Origin: Phialophora verrucosa
Lineage: Eukaryota; Ascomycota; Eurotiomycetes; Chaetothyriales; Herpotrichiellaceae
DNA length: 64,000 bases
Direction: 5' to 3'
Assembly: GCA_002099365.1 (NCBI GenBank)
Contig: MSED01000005.1
Coordinates: 2,046,001-2,110,000 of the forward strand
Shown piece by piece: positions 11,005 through 21,087 of this stretch (position 1 is its first letter; each line of letters starts with the position of its first letter). Both the position numbers and the translations under genes were made by a program. The notes beneath the pieces are model-generated. The model had not been told where the DNA came from. It searched no databases and saw nothing but the letters and a program-made list of their open reading frames with translations.

Positions 11005-13562
11005 ATGGTCACCATGGCGGAGATAGTCAGCGAGCGAGCTGCTGACCCAGATGCGCAGGCTGCTGTGACCGACTTTCTTGACTACACCGAATACCTTCCC
11101 TCCGACCTCATTCGCTCCCTTACACTCATTCGCGGCCTGGATGACGCGTATCAGAGCCATTCACTGGCCCTGAACGACCTCACCAAGCTCTACGGCACCC
11201 TACCGTCCCTAGAACCCGGCTTGCGTCCCAATGCACAAGAACTCCGCGCTCAAATATCGGCTCGCTTGGACCAGGCTCTTAATGCGCGAGAATCAGCCTA
11301 CGCCGAGGCCCGTCGCCTATTTGACGTCGCCGACCGGCATCAGAACAGGCTGAAGAGCATCATCGCCAAGTTACATGCTATCCCTAAACCTCCGTTGCGA
11401 GATCCAACTCCTCCGCCCGTGCCCGCGTCGCAGGTGAAGCGGTCGCGGAGTGGCAGAAAGATTGAGACCGCGACCAGGCTCACATTGCACCCTCCTCGTG
11501 TCAATGCGGTTGCTTCTGCAATACTCAAGAAACCTCGCAGTCGCCGAGTGACGGTGCCTGGAGAAGTCATGCCACCTTACGACCCGGACTCGCCAATCGC
11601 AAGCACAGAGGTATCCGACTGGGGATCTCCTCCACCCTCCCCACCACGCCCTGTTCTCAAGCTTAAACAGCCAAAGCCGCCGCCGCCGTCCGTAAAGCCT
11701 CAAAAGCAGAAGCCTGCTCCTTCCGAAGAGAATGTGCGCAAGCCTCGAGAGGAGACTGAGACATATCGCAAGCCAACTCCTCCACCGGAGGAGGCCGAGA
11801 TTGGGAGCAAATACAAACCGTGGACGCACTTGACGGAGTTTGAGATGTACAAATTACGCAAGAAGATGAAGAAAAATCACACGTGGGAGCCCAGCGATGT
11901 TATGATCAGGCGCGAGTTGGCTGACCGCGGAAGGGGTTGGGACAACTACTACCGGGCAAAGGCAGAAGCCGAAAAGACTGGTGCCAAGTTTATCGATCTC
12001 GATAGTGTCGAAAAAGTGTTTCTCAAGGCTGAAACGAATGAGAAGGCAGAGAAGCTGGACCAGATCGAGAGCATCGAAAAGTCGGACACTCCAGAGGTGG
12101 TGAACAAGGCTGAAGATGCGCTTGTTCCGGCACGACCACCCGACAACGTGGAGAACCCGGAGCCTACCGCACCGGCCGCACCAGCTGCACCAGTTGCACC
12201 AGTTGCACCAGCCGCACCGACTGTACCCGTGGTAACCCCTGCTCCCAAGCCCAAGGCACCGAAAAAGACTGAGAAGAAGGAGAAAAAGCAGCCTGAGCCG
12301 GTACTATCACAGGCGGCCCTCGCAGCACAGGAGGCTGAACTAGCGGCTCGACGCCTAGGGGATATTGGCTCCAAGTTCCGCACCTTGTTCGCTTCGCCCT
12401 TGTCTGCTCTGGCATCCTTCAGTCGAAGTGCTAGTACTCCGACGGCCAACCGCCCTGTTAACTCGGTGAAGAAAGCTACTGAAAAGACCGCCAAAAAGAG
12501 AAAGGCAGAAGACACACCAACTGCTTCCCTCTCGCCATCTGCAGAACCAGAAACTGCAAGGAAGAAACAGAAGGTTGCACCGAAGCCATCACCCCTTGCG
12601 CTCAGTCCCGTTCCAGCGGCGCCATCTACATCGCCGGGTGCAACGAGCAGTGAGCCACCTCCATCGACAATCGCACCCAGCGCAGGAACCATCAAGATTC
12701 CCTTGAAACTCAATTTGACGGCAACATCAGCAAACGTGGCGGCAGGACCTGTCGCCGTAGCAAGTAAGACACCTACCCCCGCGCCTACGACGCGAGCGGC
12801 CAGCGTACAGCGCACTTCGGTCGCCCCTAAACCCTCAGCTTCCCCTCCGGTATCTGCGACGCCTCCAGTATCGGCAACGACCTCTCGTCCACCTTCGCGC
12901 CGTTCCGCAGCCGCATCCGTTGAACCACAACCCCCTACCACACGTTCCAGCCGGCGCGCATCAATGACCCCGTCCCTGGCTGGAGGTCAAAAGACACCTG
13001 CCGCAGAACCCCAGCCTCAAGGGCCGAGTCCCAGATCTGTATCGAGCGCCGTCCCCACGGCAGCAAGTCGGCGTAGCAAGCGTGATGCGCCGGGCATGGT
13101 CATGCAGTCGAGTCAGGACGGCGGTGCTGCTGTTAGTGTCAGCAAGAGGAAAACTAAACCCGCCAAGAAGGTCTCGAACGCAGCTGCGCAGGTGTCGGCT
13201 GCGGCGCAGGTGCCCCAGATCAGAATTGACGTGGATGGACGGCAGGAGTGGGTCGATCCCGAAGAAGAGCGGTATTGCGTTTGCGGAGATGTCAGTTGGG
13301 GGGAGATGATCTGCTGCGAGTTGGATGAGAAGGTAAGTTTCTCCGCGCATTCTCGTCTGAACCTTTCGCCAGGTACGTCTATCGGCATTGGACGCTGGTT
13401 GACTTATATTCTTAGTGCGACTTCGGCCAATGGTTCCACATGGAATGCATATCACTGCACGAACTCCCCCCGCGGACAGTGAAGTGGTATTGTCCGGGCG
13501 ACCGAAAGAAATTCCACAAGGGCGAAATGACGAATGGGTTGGTTGGAAGGGGCATCAAGTAG
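11005..13562 (+). CDS. ING-family chromatin protein with C-terminal PHD finger
   Basis: ING proteins are histone-reading subunits of acetyltransferase or deacetylase complexes (yeast Yng1, Yng2, Pho23). Exons 11005-13332 and 13416-13562 give 824 aa. Residues about 20-120 form the ING N-terminal helical domain (DFLDYTEYLPSDLIRSL, then ARESAYAEARRLFDVAD). A long Pro/Ala/Ser/Lys-rich linker follows; inside it is a charged block at about 270-315 (KPWTHLTEFEMYKLRKKMKK). The PHD finger is split by the intron but complete after splicing: CVCGDVSWGEMICC, CDFGQWFHMEC, then a closing WYCPGD. These supply the C4HC3 zinc ligands. A second ATG at 11014 has a better context (CACCATGG) and may be the true start. 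The linker has a short AP[AV] tandem array coded at about 12170-12230. Which complex it joins cannot be told. Confidence 0.88.
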
Positions 13563-13984
13563 GAATTGACATGGACATTAGGTGGTGTGTATACTTTCAA
13601 GCCGCATGACCTAGGCCTGAATAGTAACCGAGGATGGACTGTGTAAGATGGCATACTCTAGTCGCATGGGATCGCATTGCAGCAGAGGTTGAGGGGGGAG
13701 GCGACGAGCTTGCTGAAACGGACAGCATGAACCGGCCCATTTTGGGCAGCAATGACAGCGGCGACATGATTATGGAGGTATACGGCCGTGAGACCTGGAC
13801 TGTGTGTCCCTGATACGAGTAGTAGTGGTCACGATCCTTGGAGACGAGCTGTTCTCATTCACCTCGCCAACCGGCAACCTAGGTGTTTCCTCTCACGCCT
13901 CCATGACAGCGTGAAGTGGGCGCAACGATTAGTGAACACCAGCATCTCTGCATTCATCCCGTCGTCGCCGTCCCAGCGAATCAG

Positions 13985-14011
13985 CGAATCCCGCGTTTTG
14001 CGCGGGATTCG
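13985..14011. repeat. Perfect 11-bp inverted repeat (hairpin)
   Basis: Arms CGAATCCCGCG (13985-13995) and CGCGGGATTCG (14001-14011) are exact reverse complements around a TTTTG loop. It lies about 420 bp after the ING gene stop. It could be a structure in a transcript end or a palindromic protein-binding site. Its function is unknown. Confidence 0.8.
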
Positions 14012-14230
14012 AAACGTTCAGCCCCAAGCCCGCGCCTCCAGGATTGCCATTGGTGCATGTCCGATGACAAAGGACGACTTATCGAGTTTCTCTCCACAGT
14101 ACCGAGTACATAGTACATAGTACGGAATACGGAATACGGATTATACAGGGCGCAGTGCGGCGGGGACAATTAGGGATCCGGGCATGAGTGAGGATTAGTA
14201 CGACATAGACACACTGTTTATGGTTTGGCA

Positions 14231-14255
14231 TTGTATTGTATTGTATTGTACTGTA
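14231..14255. repeat. (TTGTA)n microsatellite
   Basis: Four perfect TTGTA units (14231-14250) are followed by one CTGTA unit in non-coding DNA between the ING and SDR genes. Confidence 0.85.
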
Positions 14256-15123
14256 GCTTTGTGGCTTGTGGCTTCAAGCCTGTGCCTTGTCGAGTTCCTG
14301 TTTTGTCGTGATGACTGACGCGGCTCTCATGGGACAGACTCACAGACACACAAACGGACAGACTGAACAAGCAGAGATATGGACAAACGCACAGGATGGA
14401 TAGGTCGATTGCCGGGGGCTGCTGTGAGTGCTGGCCATGTGTGTACATATCGCACCATGTACCGGTCACTCTGTATTGTACCCCGTATACTGGGCGAATG
14501 CGAATGCGAACGCAAACGCGACAACCCAGTTTTATTACTCTTGCCACAGGCGGCCCTTTGAGCCTGCCGTTGCTAAGTGAAGTACCTCATACCTCTGCCG
14601 ACCCCAGAGGGCTACTGTAGCGCCGCTGGCTGCTTTATCAAGCTCTCCGGATTCGGCTGAACAGGTCAGCGACTTGCCTGATGGCCCTGGTGGCTTGGTC
14701 GTTGCTGGCGTTCCCCCGATCAGCTTTGTTCAGGATTGGATTGGATTGAAGCTGTGTCGCCTCTTCTGTCACTGCCGGCGAGTGTACCGTCGCAACGATA
14801 GCAGTGGCAGCCTGGCGGCTTCGTCAGGATCACAAAATCCGAGTGCTCGCAAGTATACACGCAGGATTCGGTCTCGATCCAATCCTTCGAAGAATCAGTT
14901 TGTTGAGCTTTGTAATGCTCGACGGCGATGTATCTCCCCAGGATGGAGTTGGGCACGTATAAAGAGGAGATTTGGCGACGTCCAATGTTGTCTGCCTCAA
15001 CGATCAGGAGCACCTTCCAAATAACAGACGCAAGACCGACGACAGACAACCACCCATTGCATCTTCAAGATAGTTCATTTGTCCTTTCCCATTTCACCCA
15101 AGGAGATCGATCACCAGCTTACC

Positions 15124-16110
15124 ATGGCGCACCCTCCTCCATCATATGGCTTTCAAGTCACGCCGACTTTGCACAACAAGCCTGAGGGCCCAACCTTGCC
15201 TTCCAACAACCATGTTTCCTCGACACCATTTGTCGTCCTCGTCACTGGGGCGGGAAAGGGCATTGGCTTCCACATCGCTCTTGCCTATGCGCAAGCCGGC
15301 GCCAGCGGGCTGATCATCTCTTCTCGCACTCAGTCGGACCTCGACGAGCTCACGCGCCAGTTGAAGGCCATCAATCCCTCTATCGATGTCCTGGCTCTCG
15401 TGGCCGATACGGCAAAGGAGCCTGATGTCGTGGGACTGGCTGCTGAGACGAAGAAGCGTTTCGGCAGAGTTGACGTCGTGGTTGCCAACGCCGGTGTGAT
15501 GTCCAAGTATATCACCGCGGACGACGGCTCACATCGCCTACCTGGCAACGTCGAGGAAGACGCCGACTTACCTCGCGTCTTCGATATCAACTTCATCGGC
15601 ACATACTATCTCGCCCGCCATTTCATCCCGCTGCTCAAGGCTTCATCCAACGGAGCGCAGGCCTTCATTGCGATTACATCGGTGCTTTCGCACTTCCCGG
15701 CCAGCGCTTTCGCACCACTGGCGTATAACATCTCCAAGCTTGCTCAGAATCGTCTTATCGAGTCTCTGAACAATGATTACAAGGGAAAGACGGGCTTGGT
15801 CTTCTACACTGTGCATCCAGGTGTGGTGCTCACACCGCAGACCGAGGGACATCGCACGGCTTCTGACGGTGCCAAGTGGGACGCCAGTAAGTACATCCAT
15901 TTATCCACGGGGAGCAATACTGACTCTGGCTCAATAGTCTTGAACGATGATATCGGGCTTTGCGGCGGCTTTTTGACGTGGTTGACGGCTTCGAAGAGGG
16001 ATTGGTTGTCTGGTAGATACCTCAGTGCCAACTGGGACGTGACTGAGTTGGAGGGAAAAAAGGATGAGATCGTAAGCAAGGACTTGTTCAAATTCCAGAT
16101 GGCTGTCTGA
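15124..16110 (+). CDS. Short-chain dehydrogenase/reductase (SDR)
   Basis: An NAD(P)-dependent oxidoreductase of classical SDR type, substrate unknown. The start is the ATG at 15124 in context TTACCATGG; the open frame extends upstream only through a non-ATG codon. Exons 15124-15886 and 15938-16110 give 311 aa. Motifs: Rossmann cofactor site VTGAGKGIG at about residues 40-48, structural VVANAGV, catalytic Ser in AITSVLSHF, and catalytic YNISK. The intron 15887-15937 (51 bp; donor A|GTAAGT, branch ACTGACT, acceptor AATAG) is a multiple of three and has no in-frame stop, so an unspliced message would simply add 17 residues. Splicing gives DAILNDDIGLCGG, which reads better. There is no signal peptide, so it is probably cytosolic. 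Confidence 0.9.
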   Translation: MAHPPPSYGFQVTPTLHNKPEGPTLPSNNHVSSTPFVVLVTGAGKGIGFHIALAYAQAGASGLIISSRTQSDLDELTRQLKAINPSIDVLALVADTAKEPDVVGLAAETKKRFGRVDVVVANAGVMSKYITADDGSHRLPGNVEEDADLPRVFDINFIGTYYLARHFIPLLKASSNGAQAFIAITSVLSHFPASAFAPLAYNISKLAQNRLIESLNNDYKGKTGLVFYTVHPGVVLTPQTEGHRTASDGAKWDASKYIHLSTGSNTDSGSIVLNDDIGLCGGFLTWLTASKRDWLSGRYLSANWDVTELEGKKDEIVSKDLFKFQMAV

Positions 16111-17555
16111 GGGGTTGGCCTGAAACAAGAGCGAGAGTAGGGTAGCTTGGTGACCCTTGGAGGTAGAAGTATGATACGACGAAACCACGGGATGCTCAGC
16201 TTGCTTCGAGGTCACTGATGAGAGAATGGTCAACTGGTCTGACTGGTAGCAAATAAACGGATTTGCATGCATATCGCCATGCTGGAAAACACAATTGAGA
16301 GTTGAAGGCCAGAATGTTCCGGTTGCGCAGGAGTAGTCGACACACGTAAGTCCCCGAGTCGATCGAGTCTGCATGGCGGTCGTGAAACATTGTGGGACTC
16401 GGGCTTGCTTTTAGGGGTCAAATGGATGTTGCTGATGGTCGTCCTTGTACCAGAGGTGGTGATGATAGGATTGAACCTCGTGAGCGGCGAGGCTGTTCTG
16501 CATGTTTGGCTCTTTGCTACGCCGCTGGATCTGTACGGTGGGGGATATCGCTGGCTGTGCTTGTTGGCGTGTCGGCTTACGGGCGACGATGCGTTGGTAA
16601 ATCATTCTTCCTCTCCAGCTCAAAACTGCGCAGGCTCATTCAGACTCTTCAGTTCTTCTTAAAGAGCGTTCTGACCTTGTGGCAGCTTGTCATTATCTGC
16701 AAATGAAGGAAGAAGCAGCCGTGAAGGCGGCGACTTGCTGCTGCTGTTCCTGTTCCGGCAGCTGATACGGGATGTTGGCCACGGTTGAAAATCTGGTCAT
16801 CCTCGAGAGCTCCGGTGCGTCCGTAAGTATGTCACTACAACCTACGTTTGACTCAGATGTGTGTGTGCGTCAAGAAGAGAAGATGCTCGGTTCGAATTGG
16901 TGAATCGTCGACCTGGTGGCGGTAGAACATTGGAAATGAGGCCGCCACCAACAGTGACGAAAGACTGTGTAGCTCCTAAGGTACGACTCGAGTGTGTCGT
17001 TTGTGATCGATGGCGTTGTCCCTTATCAGCATGCGTGACACAACAGGTGGTTGACCGAATTTTCGAGAACCACTTGAAACAATGAACCCGGAAAATTTTG
17101 AAACAGTGTACGGCATGGAAGCTGTGGCCGAAGACGGCAAATCGGTTTGACGGTGCCACATTCATGGTTGCCATCTCGAGGCTGTGTATCGTCAACCACG
17201 GCGATAGTTCGCAATGCTGTCGTGGGGGTAAGTGTCCCAGCAGCTCTTCTTGATGTTGCTTCACTCACCGCTTCGCAGGTTAGGATTATTTGACTGCAAT
17301 GCATGACTATATCTACCCGGCTCCTGGTGAAGGGTCCCTCTCTTCTACCACCAGTTCGTTGTCGACAGATCCTTTCCAGACCTTAACGAGAGAGTCAGCG
17401 TGGAGGACAGTCACGCCTACTATAGTCACGGATTCCCTCACTGTCTGTTGTCACGTCCTGTTCAGGAACTCCTCGCCGTCGTTCGCTATTGCCGTTTCCA
17501 CGTCACCAGCTGCTACTAAACCAAACGCTCATTGAGAGAAGGTGCAAACAACAAG
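16111..17555. other. Intergenic region
   Basis: About 1.4 kb between the SDR gene and a small ORF. Only short overlapping frames in several registers are present, with no family signature or structured repeat. Confidence 0.45.
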
Positions 17556-17990
17556 ATGGACAGCGGCTATAAGAGCAGGTCTATGGCGGCTGCTTTCGAG
17601 CCATCCTCTTTCTCTCCACATCCAAACTCACAAAAGCGAAACACCATATCCGCAGCAAAGCACTCATACGATAAATATACCGGCCTTTCGAGCAACCACA
17701 ACCTTCAGATATCCCAATATCCACCACCAGCCACCACCCCACGTCGCAAAATGGGTAAATGCTCCTATTGTGGAAACGACTCGAGCACGTATTCGTGCAA
17801 CTGCGCATCAGAATATGCCAGCACCTCTAGCTTCGACAAGAGCCCTACGTCGCTAAATGATCCGAAGCCAGAGCTGGGCTCGGGTTCATCTCGCTACACT
17901 GGTGTCGGTGGATCCTCATACACCTCAACCCAGTCCAAAGACTATGTCGGCAAGCCCAGCAACTCTTCCGGCTACGGAAGTCACAGATGA
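17556..17990 (+). CDS. Small Ser/Tyr/Gly-rich protein with a Cys cluster, hypothetical
   Basis: The ATG at 17556 (context ACAAGATGG) opens 144 codons without an intron. The product is rich in Ser, Tyr, Gly and Pro. A central cluster, MGKCSYCGNDSSTYSCNC, could bind zinc, and the C-terminal half has SSRYTGVGGSSY-type low-complexity sequence. The family is not recognised. The Cys cluster follows an internal Met (MGKCSY) that could also be the start. It could be a real small basic protein or a fortuitous frame. Confidence 0.4.
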   Translation: MDSGYKSRSMAAAFEPSSFSPHPNSQKRNTISAAKHSYDKYTGLSSNHNLQISQYPPPATTPRRKMGKCSYCGNDSSTYSCNCASEYASTSSFDKSPTSLNDPKPELGSGSSRYTGVGGSSYTSTQSKDYVGKPSNSSGYGSHR

Positions 17991-18721
17991 GCTAGCGTCA
18001 GCTCAATCCGTCTTGGAGCAAGCATAACCGGCGGCAAAGCTGGTCAAAGGCGCGAGCAATTTGACTCTCTATTGAGACGAAACGACATGTGAACCATGGC
18101 GCATTTATTCCGCCGGTGTCCACGACCTCACACTTGCCGAAGCAGCACACGACGAGCTAACCGTCAGGTGTTGGATGAATTGAGCATTGCAACCCAAGAG
18201 CTTGTCCCAAAGACGTCGAATGGGTTATCGTGGCTGAAACACATGTACGGTAACAAAGTCGAGGACATGGACCAGGAGTGGTGCTCAGAAAGTTGACCTT
18301 CGTCGGAGCATTCTTCTATTGCCTTTAGGGCAAAGTAAACAACATAGAAACCCATCAATACAGCAACAGATTGCCGAGCTAGAGTTATATGTTTCCCCGT
18401 CTCTGTGCCTCTACATGGCGTCACCCTGGAAATACCAATCTCCATGGTCAGCGGTGAGTGAGAGGAGTTTGTCAGAAGGCTGCTCTAGTAATCGTATCAG
18501 ACTAGAAGTAATTACGCCTTAGGAAGGACAATAAACATCAAGACGTACTTGATGTGGAGGGGCTCCAAAGGAGGAAGGGCAAATCCACTTGATCATACGA
18601 GTAGAGTGAAATTCAAAGAAATGCTTTTTTGTTCTATTCATGGATCGATCTCCAATCTGAACATTTCGTACCCCAGACAGGCATGTCGGCGCTGTACTGT
18701 ACCGCGCCCTCCCTCTCTCCC
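17991..18721. other. Intergenic region
   Basis: No convincing gene is seen. The right end is the 3' flank of the minus-strand gene ending at 18722. Confidence 0.45.
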
Positions 18722-19981
18722 TCACCTCTCCTTCCACCCTTGACCATCGACTCTATGGAACAAGACATTCGGCGCGCTCTTGACCTTCAGAATACTCATG
18801 CCGACCTTGGCCAGCTTGGGAGCGGCCGCGGCGATCGTCTCGACCTCCTCCTTGGTCAAGACCGACAGTCCGGCCTTCCAGTCGTCGTCGTCGTCTCCCT
18901 GCGCCCCGGCAACACGGTCAGGGACGCCGATGATCTCTATGCTCTCCAACTCGGCGGCCACGCCGGCGCCGCCCTGGTCCAGGCCTTTCGCCAGCTTCTC
19001 GACCCAGCCGTCTTCGAGGAGCACACTGACGGTCAAGTCGGCCAGACCGGGCGGCCGCGCCCCGCCGGCGCAGGCGTAGACGACCTGCCCGACCTCGTCG
19101 GCCCGCAGGGACCACATTCCCAAGTTGAGGACCTTTAAGCTCTTCAGCTGGCCCGCGTGGCTGAGCGTCTCGAACCGTTTCCTCGTCGCGGCCGGGGCGC
19201 GCCCGTCGCACGCAAAGGGGAGGACCCCCTCGTTCAGCTTGCCCAGGGGCTTGTCCTTGCCGTCCTCGTCGGCCTCGGCTTCCTGCAGGTCGTCCTGGCG
19301 CTGGGGCACAAAGTCAAAGGACGCGCCGACCATGCCTTTGACGATCAGGCCGGAGAGGTCTTCGCCCTGGACGCGGGCCAGGAAATCAGAGTCCTCGTGC
19401 CCGCGGAACGTGTACGAGACGTCGACGAGCTTGAAGCCCTCGGCAGCCGGGCTGTCGTTGGCGTGCTTCTCGAGCAGCGACCCAACCGTGGTGAAGAAGC
19501 CCGGCCGCGCGAACGAGTCGATGATGTGCAACTCCCTCAGATGCGGGAGGAGTTCGAAGAACTTTTCGGCATCGCGCCGCGAGTGGTCGTCCAGCCCGTC
19601 GATCAGGCAGCTGAAGAAGGTGACGCTGCGGATGTTGGGCAGCGAGCGCGCGATCCGCGTCAGGAACGGTGGTGTTCCTGGGAATCCGAGGCCGAAGAGC
19701 TCGAACGTGAGGTGGGTGATGGATTGGGGCAGTTCGTCCAGCGGCGGTTGCGTGATGATGGCGTCTTCTGGCGTCTGTACCATGTATTGGTATTCGTCGA
19801 GCTTGATATCGGCCGTGAGCGTGAGTTCCCTTAACCGCGACGCTTGTTGAGGGAACTCTGGGAGTTGGAAGGACTTCAACGGGATTTGGGCGGCCAGAGG
19901 GTAGGAGCCTGGGTCTTGAGCCTCAGCTGGGGCTGGGGGAGCTGGGCCTGTCGACGCCGGGCCGTTGGCTACTGTTGCCAT
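18722..19981 (-). CDS. Unknown 419-aa protein with leucine-rich-repeat-like organisation
   Basis: A single uninterrupted frame of 420 codons starts at an ATG at 19981. The sequence has spaced leucine-rich segments such as LRELTLTADI, ITHLTFELFGLGF, LRELHIIDSF and LKVLNLGMWSL, typical of the irregular LRR or F-box-associated scaffolds common in fungi, but no F-box is visible at the N-terminus, which is Ala/Pro-rich. An acidic stretch (GDDDDDW) lies near the C-terminus. There is no signal peptide or membrane helix. The gene is clearly more GC-rich than its neighbours, which creates long spurious frames on the other strand. Function unknown; probably a protein-interaction scaffold. Confidence 0.7.
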   Translation of the reverse strand: MATVANGPASTGPAPPAPAEAQDPGSYPLAAQIPLKSFQLPEFPQQASRLRELTLTADIKLDEYQYMVQTPEDAIITQPPLDELPQSITHLTFELFGLGFPGTPPFLTRIARSLPNIRSVTFFSCLIDGLDDHSRRDAEKFFELLPHLRELHIIDSFARPGFFTTVGSLLEKHANDSPAAEGFKLVDVSYTFRGHEDSDFLARVQGEDLSGLIVKGMVGASFDFVPQRQDDLQEAEADEDGKDKPLGKLNEGVLPFACDGRAPAATRKRFETLSHAGQLKSLKVLNLGMWSLRADEVGQVVYACAGGARPPGLADLTVSVLLEDGWVEKLAKGLDQGGAGVAAELESIEIIGVPDRVAGAQGDDDDDWKAGLSVLTKEEVETIAAAAPKLAKVGMSILKVKSAPNVLFHRVDGQGWKER

Positions 19982-21087
19982 TCTCGAGGATGGGATATGT
20001 TAGGTTGGTGGTCTACGATGTCAGGGCCAAGGATGTCGTTCGTGACGAGGAGCGGACAGATAGAAGGTTTTAGTCACTAGCAGATCTGAAGCGAATGCGT
20101 TGGAGTGAGAGCATTCGGATCGTAGGGATGTCAACAGATGTCCTACGTCCTAGGCCTGTCAGTCTTAGGTAGGTTGTATTGTTGTGAGGCCAGGATGAGA
20201 GAAGTGATCCAAAGTCTCGACCAGATATTTTTCTTCTCAAGTAACCTGTGCTTCCTTGCCTCCTTGCACTCCCGTTCTTCGGCGAGCTTCCACCACCATC
20301 TCGTGCATGATTGCTGATGCCGCGTCGCCTGGTCCTGATCAGCTTACCCCTCAAAAAGGGGAGACCGCTGTCCCGCAAATAGTGGCCGCCATGGTCTCGG
20401 CGCGGGGAAAGGTTGCAGGGATAATGTGCCACGTAAACTCATTCGGTCGACGATCATCCGGACAACGAGGAGATGGGGCTCTGTGGTGCGGATGCGGATG
20501 CGGATGGTCACAGGAAGAAGAGCCGCCGGAGCAACGGGAAGGATGGTGGAGGTGCCAGCGCGCTTTGTGGACAGTGTACCACGCTCTTCGGTATGACCGA
20601 AGCCGAAGAAGAAGTTCCTACAGCCATATAAGCTTCTGACAGCGATATCAAGGTTCACCAGAAACCCAGGAATGGCTGCAGACATTTCTCGTCAATTCAT
20701 TTAATTGTTCTCGTCTTCGAAGTCACATATTCAGTGTGACGCTGTGCTATGGAAGCAGTTTTGGTTACATCAGGACAATTTTGACACGAGTCAAGTCGTA
20801 ACTCATCAATCATTCTCTCCATGAAGGCATGGCAACGCCTTTTCCTAATTCCACCACTGCAGATTGCAAAACATCCCGTGCCGCAGGCAAGAAGAGGAAA
20901 GTAATCCAATGGAAGGATATCGCTCAGAACCCCGATGATACATGCATAACGAACGTGAATTGCAATAACGGCCGTGGTCATAAATCATATCCAGGTTCAT
21001 CATGCCGAGTCGTCTGGAATTTTTGATTCTTCGCTGTTGCGGACCTTGAGGAGCTTGTAATGCAAGGGTGGCATAGGAAACTCGCAC
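19982..21087. other. Intergenic region
   Basis: About 1.1 kb between two minus-strand genes. There are only short frames without family features; a 65-codon plus frame at 20829-21026 has no support. Confidence 0.45.

Larger units (their letters stand above)
13563..15123. other. Intergenic region with hairpin and microsatellites
   Basis: No credible gene is seen in about 1.5 kb. It contains a perfect 11-bp inverted repeat (13985-14011), short direct repeats (agtacat and ggaatac units at about 14105-14140) and a (TTGTA)n array (14231-14255). The right end is the SDR promoter. Confidence 0.5.

Noticed and set aside
11949..12941. 330-codon frame on the minus strand
   Set aside because: It lies antisense to the Ala/Pro/Ser-rich linker of the ING-PHD gene; its Gly/Ala/Val-rich text is the mirror of that low-complexity coding sequence.
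19125..19850. Long plus-strand frames (241 and 225 codons) over the LRR-like gene
   Set aside because: High GC makes all frames stop-poor; the minus frame has the ATG, full length and regular leucine pattern.
20829..21026. 65-codon plus frame with a basic KKRK stretch
   Set aside because: Short, no Kozak or splice support and no family similarity that I can recognise.
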